A stretch of DNA of 64,000 nt, taken from Ectobius pallidus. Lineage: Eukaryota; Arthropoda; Insecta; Blattodea; Ectobiidae. Positions 52,981 through 64,000 of the stretch are shown here, piece by piece. The notes beneath the pieces are model-generated. The model saw only the letters and a list, made by a program, of their open reading frames with translations, was not told where the DNA came from and made no database searches. The stretch is taken from the NCBI GenBank assembly GCA_964059195.1, contig CAXKWD010000006.1, forward strand, positions 13,322,530 through 13,386,529, read 5' to 3'. Numbering within the stretch: the stretch's first letter is position 1; each line of letters starts with the position of its first letter. Position numbers and translations under genes: made by a program.

Positions 52981-55900
52981 TGAACGAAGCAGAAGAAGAA
53001 GAAGAAGTGAAATAGGTCCAGTTAGTTGTTAAATTCAGTGTGAATAAGTTTTTAAAGGGTATTTTAGTGAGTTTTAAAGTTTTTATATTTTATTTGGCTG
53101 CGAATACAAGAGAGAAAAGGTCACTCGACGGAAAGAAGATGATATTACAGAGCTGAAATATTTATTGTCAACAGAACGTATTTTTTTATTGAGGAAATTT
53201 TGCAACCAATTTGTGTATTTTGTCATTATGTAACAAGTGATTTATATTTTTTTTGGTGAAATTTTGGTGTGTGGTAAGAATGAAATAAATTTGATTACTA
53301 AGGGGTAAGTAAAGTGCTATAGAATTAAGAAGTGCTTGACAAGGCTGATAATTATTATTGTTGTTTATGGATAAAATATTTTGTGCCACTGTATCATGAG
53401 ATAGATTTAAATTAGGTTTTTTCATATTTTGCTTAACGGGTATCGATTTTTGCCATTAGCTATGTAATGATTCCGCCGTGTGTAATGATAAGATGCTGAT
53501 TATTTTATTGCATTTTTTAATTGATCATTTAGAAAAGTATAGTTTATGTTGATAGTTGGTTTACGTTGTATGTTTCCAGGAAGTAAGGGTGAATTATTTT
53601 ACGATTGCCCTTTTGAAATTTAAATATGGTCAGGCATAGTTTTATATTGAGCAGTTGAATTATATATTATATTTTGAAGGAGTAAAACAGTATTTTGTTG
53701 TTGCATTTAATTAATTTAGATGAAGTATTATGTACAAGATATTTATAAAATTTCAATTTTGTGATGCATGATTGGACTTAGCCTCTGTAGCGCAGAAGTC
53801 GACCTGCTCTGCAAAGATAGAAGTCGATTGTGATCGCCAAGTTAATATTTTATAAGATGAAAATTGTTGGGACAAGCAGTCAGTTGAAACATGTCGTATT
53901 AGGAATGCGCACCTTAGCGAGATGATTCAATCTGTGTTTGTTAAAGAAATTGGTGGAGCAGTTATTTGAATAGACGGATGCATAGTATTGTTTTGGAAAT
54001 TGAACATGTGTTTAGATATTTTTTGAATTTGATGGCAATCAATTGTTTTTATTTTATAAGCGGGTAATCAAAACTTTATAATGTTTTATTTGATGGACGG
54101 TTAGATTTTAATTTTGACATTTTACTCGATGAGAAGTTGCGAACCAGATATTTTTTTTAAAGATTTTATATATTTTAGTTTTGATTGTGATCATTAATTG
54201 TTTTTAGATACATGAGTTTATTGTTATTGAGATAATTCAGAATTTAAGAAATTTTTATATAATGTGAACGAAAGTTAATTTAAAGATTGCTTTAATAATT
54301 TTGAGTGATTAAATATTTGTATTATAAATGGTTGAGATAAGCGGATAGGCATAAATCATTACATAGTTATAGGCCGATAAGATTTTACTGATATTATTGT
54401 TATGTTGTTCATAACATTCCAGATTTTTTATATGTTGAGCGGAATGATACTGGGATTAATTTTAACTATGCACAGGTGTCATATGCATTAATAATTTCAG
54501 GAAGTAGTTGCAAAAGATTAACAAGTGAAAGAATTAAGATTGATGAGGATCTTTATTTCGCGTAAGAAAGGCACACATTTATAAGGAGCAATTTAAGATG
54601 ACCAGCAGGGTAGAGGTGAATTTTAATAAAATAAATTCAAGAGTTTAAGAGAATAAAACCGTTATATATTATGAAACCATGAATGCTAGGGCATAGTAAA
54701 GATAAAGTGAGTAATTACATACAATACAAAGTTGTAGGATTTTATGATAAAATCAAGCAGAATTTCACATACAGGGAAAAAGATAAATTTTGGTGGAAAG
54801 TATGACATCAACCAGAAATGTCGAAGTAGGAGTTTTTATCAAATAAACATGTGTTAGAATTATTTTTTAGATAGGGACGAAATTTTAAGACGATGTTATA
54901 GTTTATCTGTTATATGCAAGCATTGAAATTAGTAAGGAATTTTATATTGTACAAGAGAGGGAGAGCAAGAAAGGGCTGACAAGGTATTTTTTATGACATG
55001 ATATCCTCTAAGACAAAGATAGAGAATTATCAGCTGTGTGTTAAATGACAACTACAAGGCATGGTGATACCGGGTGTAATATTGAGCGAAATATACATGC
55101 TGTTTGTGTATTTTAAATAACAATCAGAGAATCACTGTATTGGAATTTAAATGTATTTTATCCAGCATAATCGTAAGATGCTAAATTGTTAGGAAGTAAT
55201 GAGTTTTTAAAATTGGTTGATAAGAGTTTAAAATTAGTTGTTTGGCAGAAAATTGATATTTTAATTGTTAATATGTTTACATGATAATAGTAATTTGTGA
55301 TTTAATTTATGGTAAGAGTAATCGAATATTTATTATTGACCTCAATCGTTGCGTGCAAAGTATTGTAGATTTTCAGTAACAGTCAGATATAAAAAATTAT
55401 GTGATGAGTTTAGTGATTTAAAAATATTTTTGAATTGATATATTAATTTTGGAATTTAGTTTAGAGTTTGATGATAGATTTTAGAATTTAATATTTCAGT
55501 TATGGTTACAAATTTGGAGATTTTATTTAAAATTTCAAGTATTAACGCAATAATTTTTAAGTTTTAACTTTTCCGAGCGGTGTAAGCCAGGATAATTCAC
55601 ATGTTAAAACGATTTTTTTTGCCAGGTTGTGATGTACGTATCCAAATTTAATAATGGCAATGGCGATATACATTATCATATTATGAGTTTTATGTTTTTC
55701 CGAAATTTTAAATGGTTTTGAGAAGGAAAAAGAGATCATACAAGTTGTTTTTAAGGGAATTTTATGCAGCATTCTAATCATAAAGCTGAGAAAAGTAGTT
55801 TTAAAAGTAAAATTCGATGTTAATATGTTTTGAAAGAAACAGTAAGAATTACATTTACACGAAGAGGAGAGAAAAGGATTTATTTGTCATTCATATGCAG

Positions 55901-56950
55901 TAGAATGAGAGGAGATTTTGCTGAACAAAGCATGTAGAATATCATATCGCATAACCTATGGTTGTCAACATTGCTGTTGACACCGGTTAGTGTCAGTCCC
56001 GGAGTTGAATATCTCGAAAAGCAAATCAAGCATTTTTCAGCCTAAGGTTATATCAGCTGAGTGTAGAGCATTGAGATTTATCTTTGCAGGCCAGTGAATA
56101 CAATTTTTCCGTTGTTGAGAAAACATTTACTACCAGAGAATTTATTATTTAATTTGCATAGTTTTAATTTTTTTTTTTTATGGGAACAAGATTTGAATTA
56201 CATGTGTTATGGAAAATTAATAATTTTAATATTGCAAGATTAGGTATTTATGAGGTACAACAATAATGTTTTCATATTTTAATTAAGATCAGATGTTCAG
56301 TTTTAAGTTTATTTTGAGCGAATAATTATTAATTTTTTTTGCTGTTATTCAAGATTATTGTTTATTGGAAAGATGTTACCATACAAAGTCAATTTATTTA
56401 ATAGTACCATGAAGACGTCAAGCATATTTTAATATCTTTTAAGAAATTACGGTGTCATTAAGTTTTCCCCGTGAGGTAGTCATTATTACATTATTGTGTG
56501 TAACTGATTAAGTTGCGAGTTAATTATTTTTTAAGGAGATAATGGTATACTGTTTTGAAGTGGTGCGATACAATTTGAGATGTTTTTTTTTCTCATTATG
56601 CTGCTGTTGACCATAAGTGCGAACCCAGTTAATACATCTTTAGTAGATGCAAGTTATAAGGGATGTGGAGATTTTGTGTTGAATAACTTTGATCAGGAAG
56701 GGCAATCCTTTTTTTTTTTTTTTTTTTTTTTGTGCAATTTATTTACTTTGTTTACGGTAAGTTACAGGTTCATACGATGGTGATTCAAAGGTAACTTTAC
56801 GAGAATGTTTAATTTTTTCATGTTATTGCTATTTTGTTGTGTTTGAAGATTTTTCAGTCCCGATTCTCATCCGGCTTCATCCCTGTCAATCTGGAAAGAT
56901 ATTTTTTATTGGTTTTAATTTTATTTAGTTTTGCAAAATTCGGGGCGAAT
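52981..56950 (+). other. LARD interior, C-depleted AT-rich 4 kb
   Basis: No ORF longer than about 80 codons on the plus strand. The plus strand is very poor in C: the two 60-base lines at 54001 and 55441 together hold 4 C against 20 G. The skew fades at the LTR boundary. A T run of about 22 lies at 56709-56730. Confidence 0.8.
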
Positions 56951-56955
56951 TTTTT

Positions 56956-56969
56956 TGGGAGAGAGGGGT
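56956..56969 (+). other. Polypurine tract of the LARD-like element
   Basis: GGGAGAGAGGGG just before the 3' LTR, the expected plus-strand primer. Confidence 0.85.
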
Positions 56970-56971
56970 AT

Positions 56972-57430
56972 TGTAATTGGAATGCTGATCAGTTTCCTGG
57001 GGAGAAGGTTCAAGGCTAATGCAGCCCTGAATTACCTTAGTAAGCGCTGAATTCGCGCATTCCGACATACAGCGTCTTGCGTTTGTTCGTACACGCGTGT
57101 GTGTGTGCGGCAGTCGGGGAAAGGCTCATCATGGAGGTTGACGTGGATATTAGTTGTTAGCTACCAGATCAAGGGGATGAAGTGAGAGGATATGGGGATG
57201 AAGGATATCGGAGCTATGTAGTGGTTAGAGGGATGTATATATTAACCTGTAAATAAATACTAGGGGATGTAGACGGGAAGTTACTTTCTATTTAATTCTA
57301 TCACAATCTCCCATGAAATCAAAGATCCCAGTGCCTGGGGGGTCAATCAGATCTTCAGGAGCAGAGGGATGAGCACCACACACCAGCCAAAACCATACCA
57401 CACACCAGTCCACACGGATTCACCGCTACA
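56972..57430 (+). repeat. 3' LTR of the LARD-like element
   Basis: No difference from the 5' LTR seen by eye. Followed by AAGG, the target duplication. Confidence 0.95.
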
Positions 57431-57689
57431 AAGGGATAATTTGTCTCTTTGACAGTTTTTCATTGAAAATAACAGTTTTATGTAATCTAATTTAAATAAA
57501 AAGGATTACGAATTTCATGCTATAGAATGCTGATAAATACAATATACAAAAAATCATAATATTTGTTGAAAACGTGAAAGAATTAAATCATCCATTTAAA
57601 GTCAGTCCATTTTTCAACTGTTTGGAAACCGCTTATTGAGTGAAACAGTTTTCAAGAATTCCGTAAAACTATTTTTTTTTTTCTGAAAA

Positions 57690-58260
57690 ACTCTGAAGTT
57701 TTCAGGCAAACTCAAGTCATGAAATATTTCAGATATTAGCTCACAAGGTCTTTTTCGGCATTTTAGGTCTTGTTTCAGTGGAAATAGAGAGGAGCTTTTC
57801 CATGTACAAATCGTTACTTTCAGACAACAGAAAATCGTTTTTATTTGAGAATCTCCGCCAAGTGTTCATGGTTAATTTTAATTCAGGTTTATTGTAAACA
57901 CCACAGCAGTTTGTCTTTTAGCAATAAAGATTTTCTTTCATTTTAAATGGCACATATTTCCTAGCGGCAATTTGATGGGCATGCAAGTTCAGAAAGAATT
58001 TCTTTTTCGCTAAGGGTGTCCAAGTAGTATAAATTTACTTCTTTAGTAACAATAAAAGTTTTTTGTAATGTAAATTCAAAAGGACCCACCGTCATAAACT
58101 GTTTTTAGCAATTCATTACTTAAGAAAAAACTAATTATAGCCTAAGTAATAATGGTAAATTTATTGGGTCAATTTTCACTATTTTAGGTCATAAATGCAT
58201 TTTCTATTTTGCATTTTTTTTTACTATTTTATGGTCATTAAATGCCTTGACCTAATAATT
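57690..58260 (+). mobile_element. hAT fragment, same family as 1889-2684
   Basis: Matches the right 580 bp of the element at 1889-2684, through the AGGTCATAAATGCATTTT block and ending near ATGCCTTGACCTA, a degraded form of the TIR. The left end is not recognised. Translation around 57770-57880 gives VEIERSFSMYKSLLSDNRKS, a hAT dimerisation core slightly better preserved than in the other copy. Confidence 0.85.
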
Positions 58261-59655
58261 ATAATACATAGTACAATTGTATCTTATACACAAGCAAAGT
58301 TGCATGGTTCATGGTCCTTGTGAACTGTTAAATCATAACAGCCCATTGCATGGAAGTTGGTACAACTCGATCGATAAGATCTGAGCCAAACAAACTGTTG
58401 CGCAGTAGTCTACGATGACGTAATCCAGACCAGCCTGACCTTCATAGCACGTGATGTTCGCTGCCAGTTCATACTGTACAGACCGTGTAAAAACATCTTA
58501 GTTAGCCTCATAGCATTCAATAGTGAAGACCCTACATCGATATTCTGTGAGTTACATATTACTTAAATAATATTTCGTAACTAAAAACAACAAATACTTT
58601 ATTCACTTTATTTTTGTTATCAATAGTTACGGGCTGTTATGAACCGCATAGTTTGGAATGAATAGTACTGTATATGCATTCTCTTCTGCCCTTACTCCAT
58701 TGCTACCGGCGGACGATAAGCTATCTGCGCGTGTTTGGCTCAGGTCTTACCGATCGAGTTATAGGTGGACGAAAGGTTTCCGTAAACTTCCGTTAGATTC
58801 GGTTCAAGATTTAGGCGTTACAAGTACCATGGATTTTTCTAACCATGTTCTAGAATTAGCATCAACTTCAACAAAACTCCTAGTAGCCCAGTCAAATTAG
58901 ATAAAAAAAGATGGTTTTGCTGCAAAAACTCAAGTAGTTCCAAATGTTTCAGGAATGTGTAGTGGGAGGTCCCCTGAACAACGCCAATTTCAGGTGCCGC
59001 GGGGGGTGGGGGAGCTCAAAGGTCTCTTTTTTCAGTTTTTGGCGCAAATCTCGAAAACAGTGCATCGTACAGAAAATGTTACGGTATTCAAAATTAAAGC
59101 TTATTAAATTCCCGACAAAACGGTATATTCATATTTATCTTTATATGTTACCGTCTCCGAGAATGAGCCGGCGAAAATGGAAACCTGCAGAAAAATTTGT
59201 AGCGCCTCACGTTTATCGTCGAACTCGCCCTTCCAATTCTTTAGTTTTCCATTTTAAAAGAAACTTGTAAGAAAACAAGTTGTAGAGAATTACATGTTCT
59301 TCAAGAATATACATACATTTGATAATTTATCTTCACGTAGTCAAAAGTTAGACCGTTTTTAAATTTCGGGATCGATTTCGAGATTCCGCTAGTAAATTGC
59401 CCATAATTTTATTTCCGTTTTCAGGTGCTTTAACTCTCTTTATCACTTTATGTATTGTTTATATAAACATAAATGGTATTTATTACCCATATAACTAATA
59501 TATATACATATATATGTGCATATATATGCATGTGAGCCTTCATACCAGTATGTATAAAATGTGAACTTTTATGTACGTTATTTATTGTTTACATAATCGA
59601 CGTAGTATACATAGTTAGTGTACGACGGTTTTAACTAAAATACTACTATTTCCAA
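58261..59655. other. No confident gene
   Basis: A frame at 58658-58900 (plus) contains VQDLGVTSTMDFSNHV, which resembles the DLGV..D..L.F..H region of non-LTR RTs; the piece is too short to be sure. The frame at 58944-59270 has no motif. TATATA/TATGCA microsatellite lies near 59498-59530. Confidence 0.4.
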
Positions 59656-61577
59656 ATGTTGGTAAGACTGTGGTCTGATATGGCAATTGAAGTGACACTG
59701 ATGCGTGACATGAAAAGTGAAACACGAGGGAGAGGCATGAGTGATTCTGTGTTGGCGAAATGGGTTGGAGGGGCACGCACAGCTACAGCCATATGTTCTT
59801 CATTAGAGCAGTTTGCCGGCGTCCATTCTGTGAGTGGAGAACAGCATGTCGACTTTCGATCATCACGAGTTAGCAGAAATGACCAAGACAGAAGGAAACT
59901 TGCTCAGTGGTTGGCTGATCACCCCCCATTTTCTGTACGCGATTCTTTGATGTCCCTTTCAACCGGAGTAATAGGAACCAATAACATCAACTGTTACCAA
60001 GCAATGAAAATCGGAACCCGAAACTTTTGTTGGAATGAACTTCGCAGAAATGAAGCAGTGTAAGAACGCAGTAGTCCCATTGGCTGCTATGAGCAACACT
60101 GTCAAACTGGACAACGGAGTGGTGGTGATCGAGCCTTTAATGATTTTCCAGAGGACCATAATTACCCAGAAAACTAAAGAGGATGTAGAGGAGCTGTTGA
60201 AGTGTGAGTCAGCCCCATACCCCATGACTCTTTTCGACGAAGGGATCATGAGGAAAACGAAAAAGTCAGCTCTCTACGATGCCTTTCCTTCAAGCAATAT
60301 ATTGGTCAACTTGAAGAACAGTTTCACGGTAATCGATGGCGGCTTCCTCCTTCATAGAGTAAAGTGGAACAACAACACCAAGTTCGCCTCCATCTGCGAT
60401 CAATATGTGTCTTACATGATCAACCATTACGGCTACAACTCTGCTGTGGTTTTTGACGGTTACGAAGACACGAATTCCACGAAAAGAGCCGAACAACATC
60501 GAAGGACATCAAGTAAAACATCAGTGGATATAGACTTTGATGAGAACATGGTGGCTACTGTTCAGCAGGAAAACTTCCATTCCAACGAAAGGAACAAAAC
60601 CAAGCTGATATGTATGTTAGCGCAGGCCTTGGGCGCAAAAGGTGTACAAGTCATCATAGACAAAGGAGACGCTGACTGCAGCATTGTTAGGTGTGGCCTG
60701 GAAAATACCTCTCATTCAACTGTGGTGGTAGTTGGCGAAGACATAGACCAGCTCGTCTTACTCGTGGCACTCACACCACGAGACACGAATGTGTTTTTTT
60801 TTTTATGAAGCCTGGACGAGGCAACATAGAAGACAGCCATTCAGCCCATACATTCTGTTTATCCATTGCTTCACTGGATGCGATACCACTTCTGCGATTT
60901 ATGGAAAAAGTAAAGCAGCCATACTTAAATGTTTCCAGCGGTTTCCTAAAGAAACTAAAAACATCGCTGAAGTGTTTTACGACTCCACATCCACGCCAGG
61001 AGATACTGCTGAAGCTGGGGAACAAATGTTCCTACTGATGTATCAGGCCCCACCCAACGAGCATGACCTCAATCATCACAGGTACATTTCATTATGTATT
61101 GCATGTACTAACTTCATTGAATCATGCTGTTTGATAAATAAATATTCTATTCTATTCTATTTTTTTGTCCACAGGTACATGTGCTTCATCAAATCTTCAG
61201 CCAAGATGAAAGCGAACTTTTCTTCATTGCCACCTACAAAAGATGCTGCTCTACATCACTCGTGCAGAGTGTTTCTACAGGTCCAGCAGTGGTTTGGAAA
61301 TGAATCTCTCGAACCTGAACGTTGGGGTTGGACAAGAGAAGATGGGGGATATCTGACTCCTATTAAGACCAAGGCCCCTATTGCACCTGACAGCGTGCTC
61401 AACTCCATATTTTGTCATTGTGCCACAGGCTGCGGTATGAGATGTGGATGCCGGAAAGCCGGCATCCACTGCTCACCTGTCTGTGGCAATTGCCACGGTG
61501 CTTGCACTAACAATGCTCCCGTTCAAGAGGACTTGGAAGAGTTTTACGATGAGGAATATGAATATGAACAGCTTTAA
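59656..61577 (+). pseudogene. Frame-broken copy of an uncharacterised multi-copy metazoan family
   Basis: Reading passes through three frames: 59656 to about 60030 (motifs RGRGMSDSVLAKWV, EQHVDFRSSR); about 60035-60790 (SPYP-like APYPMTLFDEGIMRK, VVVVGEDIDQLVLL, a PIN/FEN1-like layout with acidic residues); then, after an 11-base T run at 60794-60804 and another shift near 60840, 60845-61577 (IHCFTGCDTTSAIYGKSK). The end is cysteine-rich (CHCATGCGMRCGC, CSPVCGNCHG). The GCDTTS motif marks a family I recall as repeated in many arthropod and cnidarian genomes with no agreed function. At least three frame breaks make this copy dead unless some are sequencing errors in homopolymers. The N-terminal part of the family appears missing. 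Confidence 0.8.
61077..61180 (+). mobile_element. Tiny retroposon insertion forming an intron-like unit
   Basis: The 11-mer CACAGGTACAT stands at 61077-61087 and 61170-61180. Between them are 82 bp with TGATAAATAAATATTC and a (TATTC)n tail, like a LINE 3' end. The duplicated target contains AG|GT, so the insert has GT at 61082 and AG at 61174, a pyrimidine-rich tract before the AG, and TACTAAC at 61106-61112. Removing 93 nt restores the family's HHRYMCFIK reading. Confidence 0.75.
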
Positions 61578-61649
61578 ATGTGTGACAGGATGGAAGGGTG
61601 AGCGGAAATTAGGTTGTGTAAACCCCTTTTATTACTTTTGCATTATTAG

Positions 61650-64000
61650 CTATTATTAGAGCAACCCAAAAGCATAATAAGCATAAAAAGCATAACAGGA
61701 CTTTAGACATGTGGTTGCTACCCGGAATATAAATTTGGCAGTCTAAAGGTCTGGATGGAACTAAGTTTAAAAGCACAATAAAGCATAATTTTTAAAAATA
61801 AAGCATAAAAGCATAATATTTCAAATAGAGCACAATTCTTGGAAAATAAACTGCCTGCTTCATTGCACTTTAAAAATATTCAATCAACAATGAGAAGCTA
61901 GTTTCTCAACAACGGAAATTTCAAACTTAAGAATTAAACATATAACTGTAGTTCTGTGAGGAACAGGACAGCAATTAAAAAAACCATTATAGAGTACAAG
62001 TAAATGGTTTTATGGTCAGTGCACACTCTGAATAAGAGGGGTTCACATCTATTTAATACCAGCATGCCGAAAACATATGTATCTGCGATACAAAGGGTTC
62101 GAGAGTTTCCTACAGACAATTTTGTGGCTGATAAGGGGAAACTGTTGTGTTCCTTACGTTCAGAGTGCATTAATTTCGAAAAGAAATCCATTGTGCAGAA
62201 ACATGTGGAAAGTTTTAAGTATAGATCTCGGAAACAAAGTGATGGACAAGGTTCAACTTCAGCAGTATACACAACAGTACGATACCTGAAGTAGGGCAGC
62301 GTATGGAGAAATCAAACAATAATATGGAAGAAATGGTGGCAGCATTCACTTCTTCTGGCATTCCATTTAATGTTTTTTTTGTAATCAACGTTTTCGTCAG
62401 TGGATTGCAACAGCTACATGTATGCAGCCAGTTCCTAGTGAAACCACTCTAAGAAGGTATCTTACAAAGTGTGCTGAATTCGACTGAAGTCAAAATGTGA
62501 GGGAAATCCTGTCTATCTAGTGGTTGATGAAACAATACATATAAAGAACCATAAGGTAGTGAATATTCTTGTTGCTTCACTCGATGTTGTGAATGAAAAA
62601 CCCCGTCTTGTGAAAACTAAAATTGTTGAACACTGCAATGCCAATGTTGTAGTAAATTTAATACTTGATACATTAGATCTTATTGGTGTTCACAGAAGCG
62701 ATTTTGTAGTTTTAATATCAGACAGTGCACCATATATGCTTTCTGCTGGCAGGCGACTGGTTGGAGTTGCACCTCAGCTTTTACATTCTATATGTTGGGA
62801 TCATGTATTACATCTTTGTGCTGAAGAGATTAGGTTTTTGCTAAAAATTCCTGATGAATTCATTGCAGCTGTTAAGACTGCTTTAGCGAAAACTCTAGCC
62901 AGAAGGGAGAGATTGCTGGACTGCCTAAAAGAAGCAGGAACATTTGTTTTACCTCAAGTTCCTTTAATAACGCACAGGGGGACATGGCTGAAGGCAGAAA
63001 AATATCATTGCATGCATTTGAATGCAGTAAAACAGTGGAATGATTTGGAAAATGGTGAAGGCAGTGCTTCAGTAACAAACTTAAAGCTTAAACTTAAACT
63101 TAAAGCGACTGAAAATAAAGAACTAGTGTTTCTACTCAGAGTTTTAGCTACAATTTCTGATGGACTCTGCAATCAAATACAGGTTCTGGAATCAGATAAT
63201 CAAGATGCAACACAGGTCTGGCTTCTTCTATCATCAGTTCTTCAGATGGCTCAAAGTTCAGGTGCAACTTGTAAAAAATTGGCAGGATATATGAATGAAC
63301 GTAATGAACGTCATCCTGCTCTGAATTTCTGGAAGGAAGTTCAGAATTTAGATCCAACAATAGCTGTTCCTGAGAAGATTTCTTTCATTTTTACTTCGGG
63401 TGAACTGAAACGATTCTCTGGCATTGATGTTCCAGTGGAAGAAACAGTGCAGCAACAGTACATGGACAAAATTTGTCTTCAACTTCTGCCTTATCCTTCT
63501 GGCAGAAACATTCCACCAAGATGCCTATCCTAAGTAAGCTGCAATGAAGGCAATTATGGTTCCTCCATCATCTGCTTCAGTTGAGAGAAGCTTTTCTACT
63601 CTTAATTGGATTTTGAACTCTAAACGCTCATGTCTGACAAGAAAATCTGCAGTCTCACCTACAACTGGGCATTTAATCAAAATCAATTTCAGGAGGGTGC
63701 AAATGACAGTGACAATGAGAAGGGCGACTAAATTTTCATTAATTTCATTACTAGCTTGCTTAGACCCTACAGTTTGTTCTTTATAAAATGTTAACGTATT
63801 AAGGCAAACTAACATTAAACACACAAAATATCAGTTTGACGATATAATATACATAAACAGTATTTGTCTTAAGTTTATTGGTGTATTATGTTAAAAAAAT
63901 AAAGCATAATAAAGCATAATTTGAAAAAATATAAAGCATTATTGTCAAAAAAATAAAGCATAATGTGGGTTATATATATATATATGTTAGTTATGTGGAT
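61650..64000 (+). mobile_element. hAT-type element with AAAGCATAA subterminal repeats, cut by window end
   Basis: Clusters of the word AGCATAA lie at 61662-61825 and 63900-63965, flanking a decayed transposase. The clusters have the same orientation. The true termini and target duplication could not be found; the right end may lie beyond the window. Confidence 0.65.
62004..63786 (+). pseudogene. hAT transposase with CGGBP1-like zinc finger, decayed
   Basis: The N-terminal piece (62064-62294) has RVREFPTDNFVADKGKLLCS and a Cys/His pattern resembling the BED-like finger of CGGBP1. The next region is broken by stops. From 62520 a 337-codon frame shows VDETIHIKNHKVVNILVASL and VLISDSAPYMLSAGRRL, the two Asp-bearing hAT RNase-H blocks, and CWDHVLHLCAEEIR. 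After a stop at 63533 a new frame (63544-63786) carries ASVERSFSTLNWILNSKRS, the hAT C-terminal dimerisation domain. CGGBP1 in vertebrates is a domesticated hAT relative, so this is the transposon side of that lineage. It is inactive as read. Confidence 0.85.

Larger units (their letters stand above)
50925..57434 (+). mobile_element. Large non-autonomous LTR retrotransposon (LARD-like)
   Basis: Two 459-bp LTRs (50929-51387 and 56972-57430) begin TG, end CA and look identical by eye. The flanks 50925-50928 and 57431-57434 are both AAGG, a 4-bp target duplication. A tRNA-Leu-type primer site follows the 5' LTR and a polypurine tract precedes the 3' LTR. The 5.58-kb interior has no gag, protease, RT, RNase H or integrase motif in any frame, so enzymes must come from another element, probably of the Ty3/gypsy kind. 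Confidence 0.93.

Overview
This window is nuclear DNA of an insect. The evidence: two intronless ionotropic receptor (IR) genes of the divergent insect type; a dense mixture of arthropod transposons (BEL/Pao, mariner, several hAT-type elements, a non-LTR retrotransposon, tRNA-derived SINEs); and a short run of the insect telomere motif TTAGG. Large families of intronless IRs and this repeat load fit a cockroach or termite (Blattodea), but that placement is inference. No bacterial features are present. Two genes look like functional host genes; nearly everything else is mobile or repeat DNA.

Layout. 1-6.5 kb: repeats, an inverted repeat enclosing a hAT-type MITE with perfect ends, and SINE copies. 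6.67-13.63 kb: a complete BEL/Pao LTR retrotransposon with LTRs identical by eye, a 5-bp target duplication, and gag and pol in different frames. 13.7-22.4 kb: SINE variants, a mariner foldback element, dispersed repeats, and a 943-bp terminal-inverted-repeat element. 22.6-25.5 kb: a 5'-truncated non-LTR retrotransposon with an intact RT frame. 25.6-29.1 kb: a MITE, a segment duplicated again at 46.8-47.8 kb, and a large palindrome with arms of about 420 bp.

29.68-40.88 kb is the main host-gene region. Two IR genes lie head to head (minus strand 29680-31689, plus strand 38916-40877) inside an inverted duplication of about 3.3 kb per arm that includes their upstream DNA. A third, wrecked IR fragment lies between them at about 34.67 kb. 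Both proteins keep a signal peptide, an extracellular ligand-binding region, a three-helix channel block and matching cysteines, so both are probably expressed in chemosensory neurons. A broken mariner starts 135 bp beyond the second gene.

41-64 kb: the mariner carrying a nested MITE, further TIR elements, a decayed RT, SINEs, and an LTR-flanked element (50929-57430) whose two LTRs look identical but whose 5.6-kb interior has no gag or pol and is strikingly poor in C. Next come a frame-broken copy of a multi-copy metazoan gene family (59.66-61.58 kb), holding a 93-nt insertion that looks like a newly made intron, and a decayed hAT transposase with a CGGBP1-like N-terminal zinc finger (62-64 kb).

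All boundaries were read by eye from the sequence. No database search was run, so family names rest on recognisable motifs, terminal repeats and target-site duplications.
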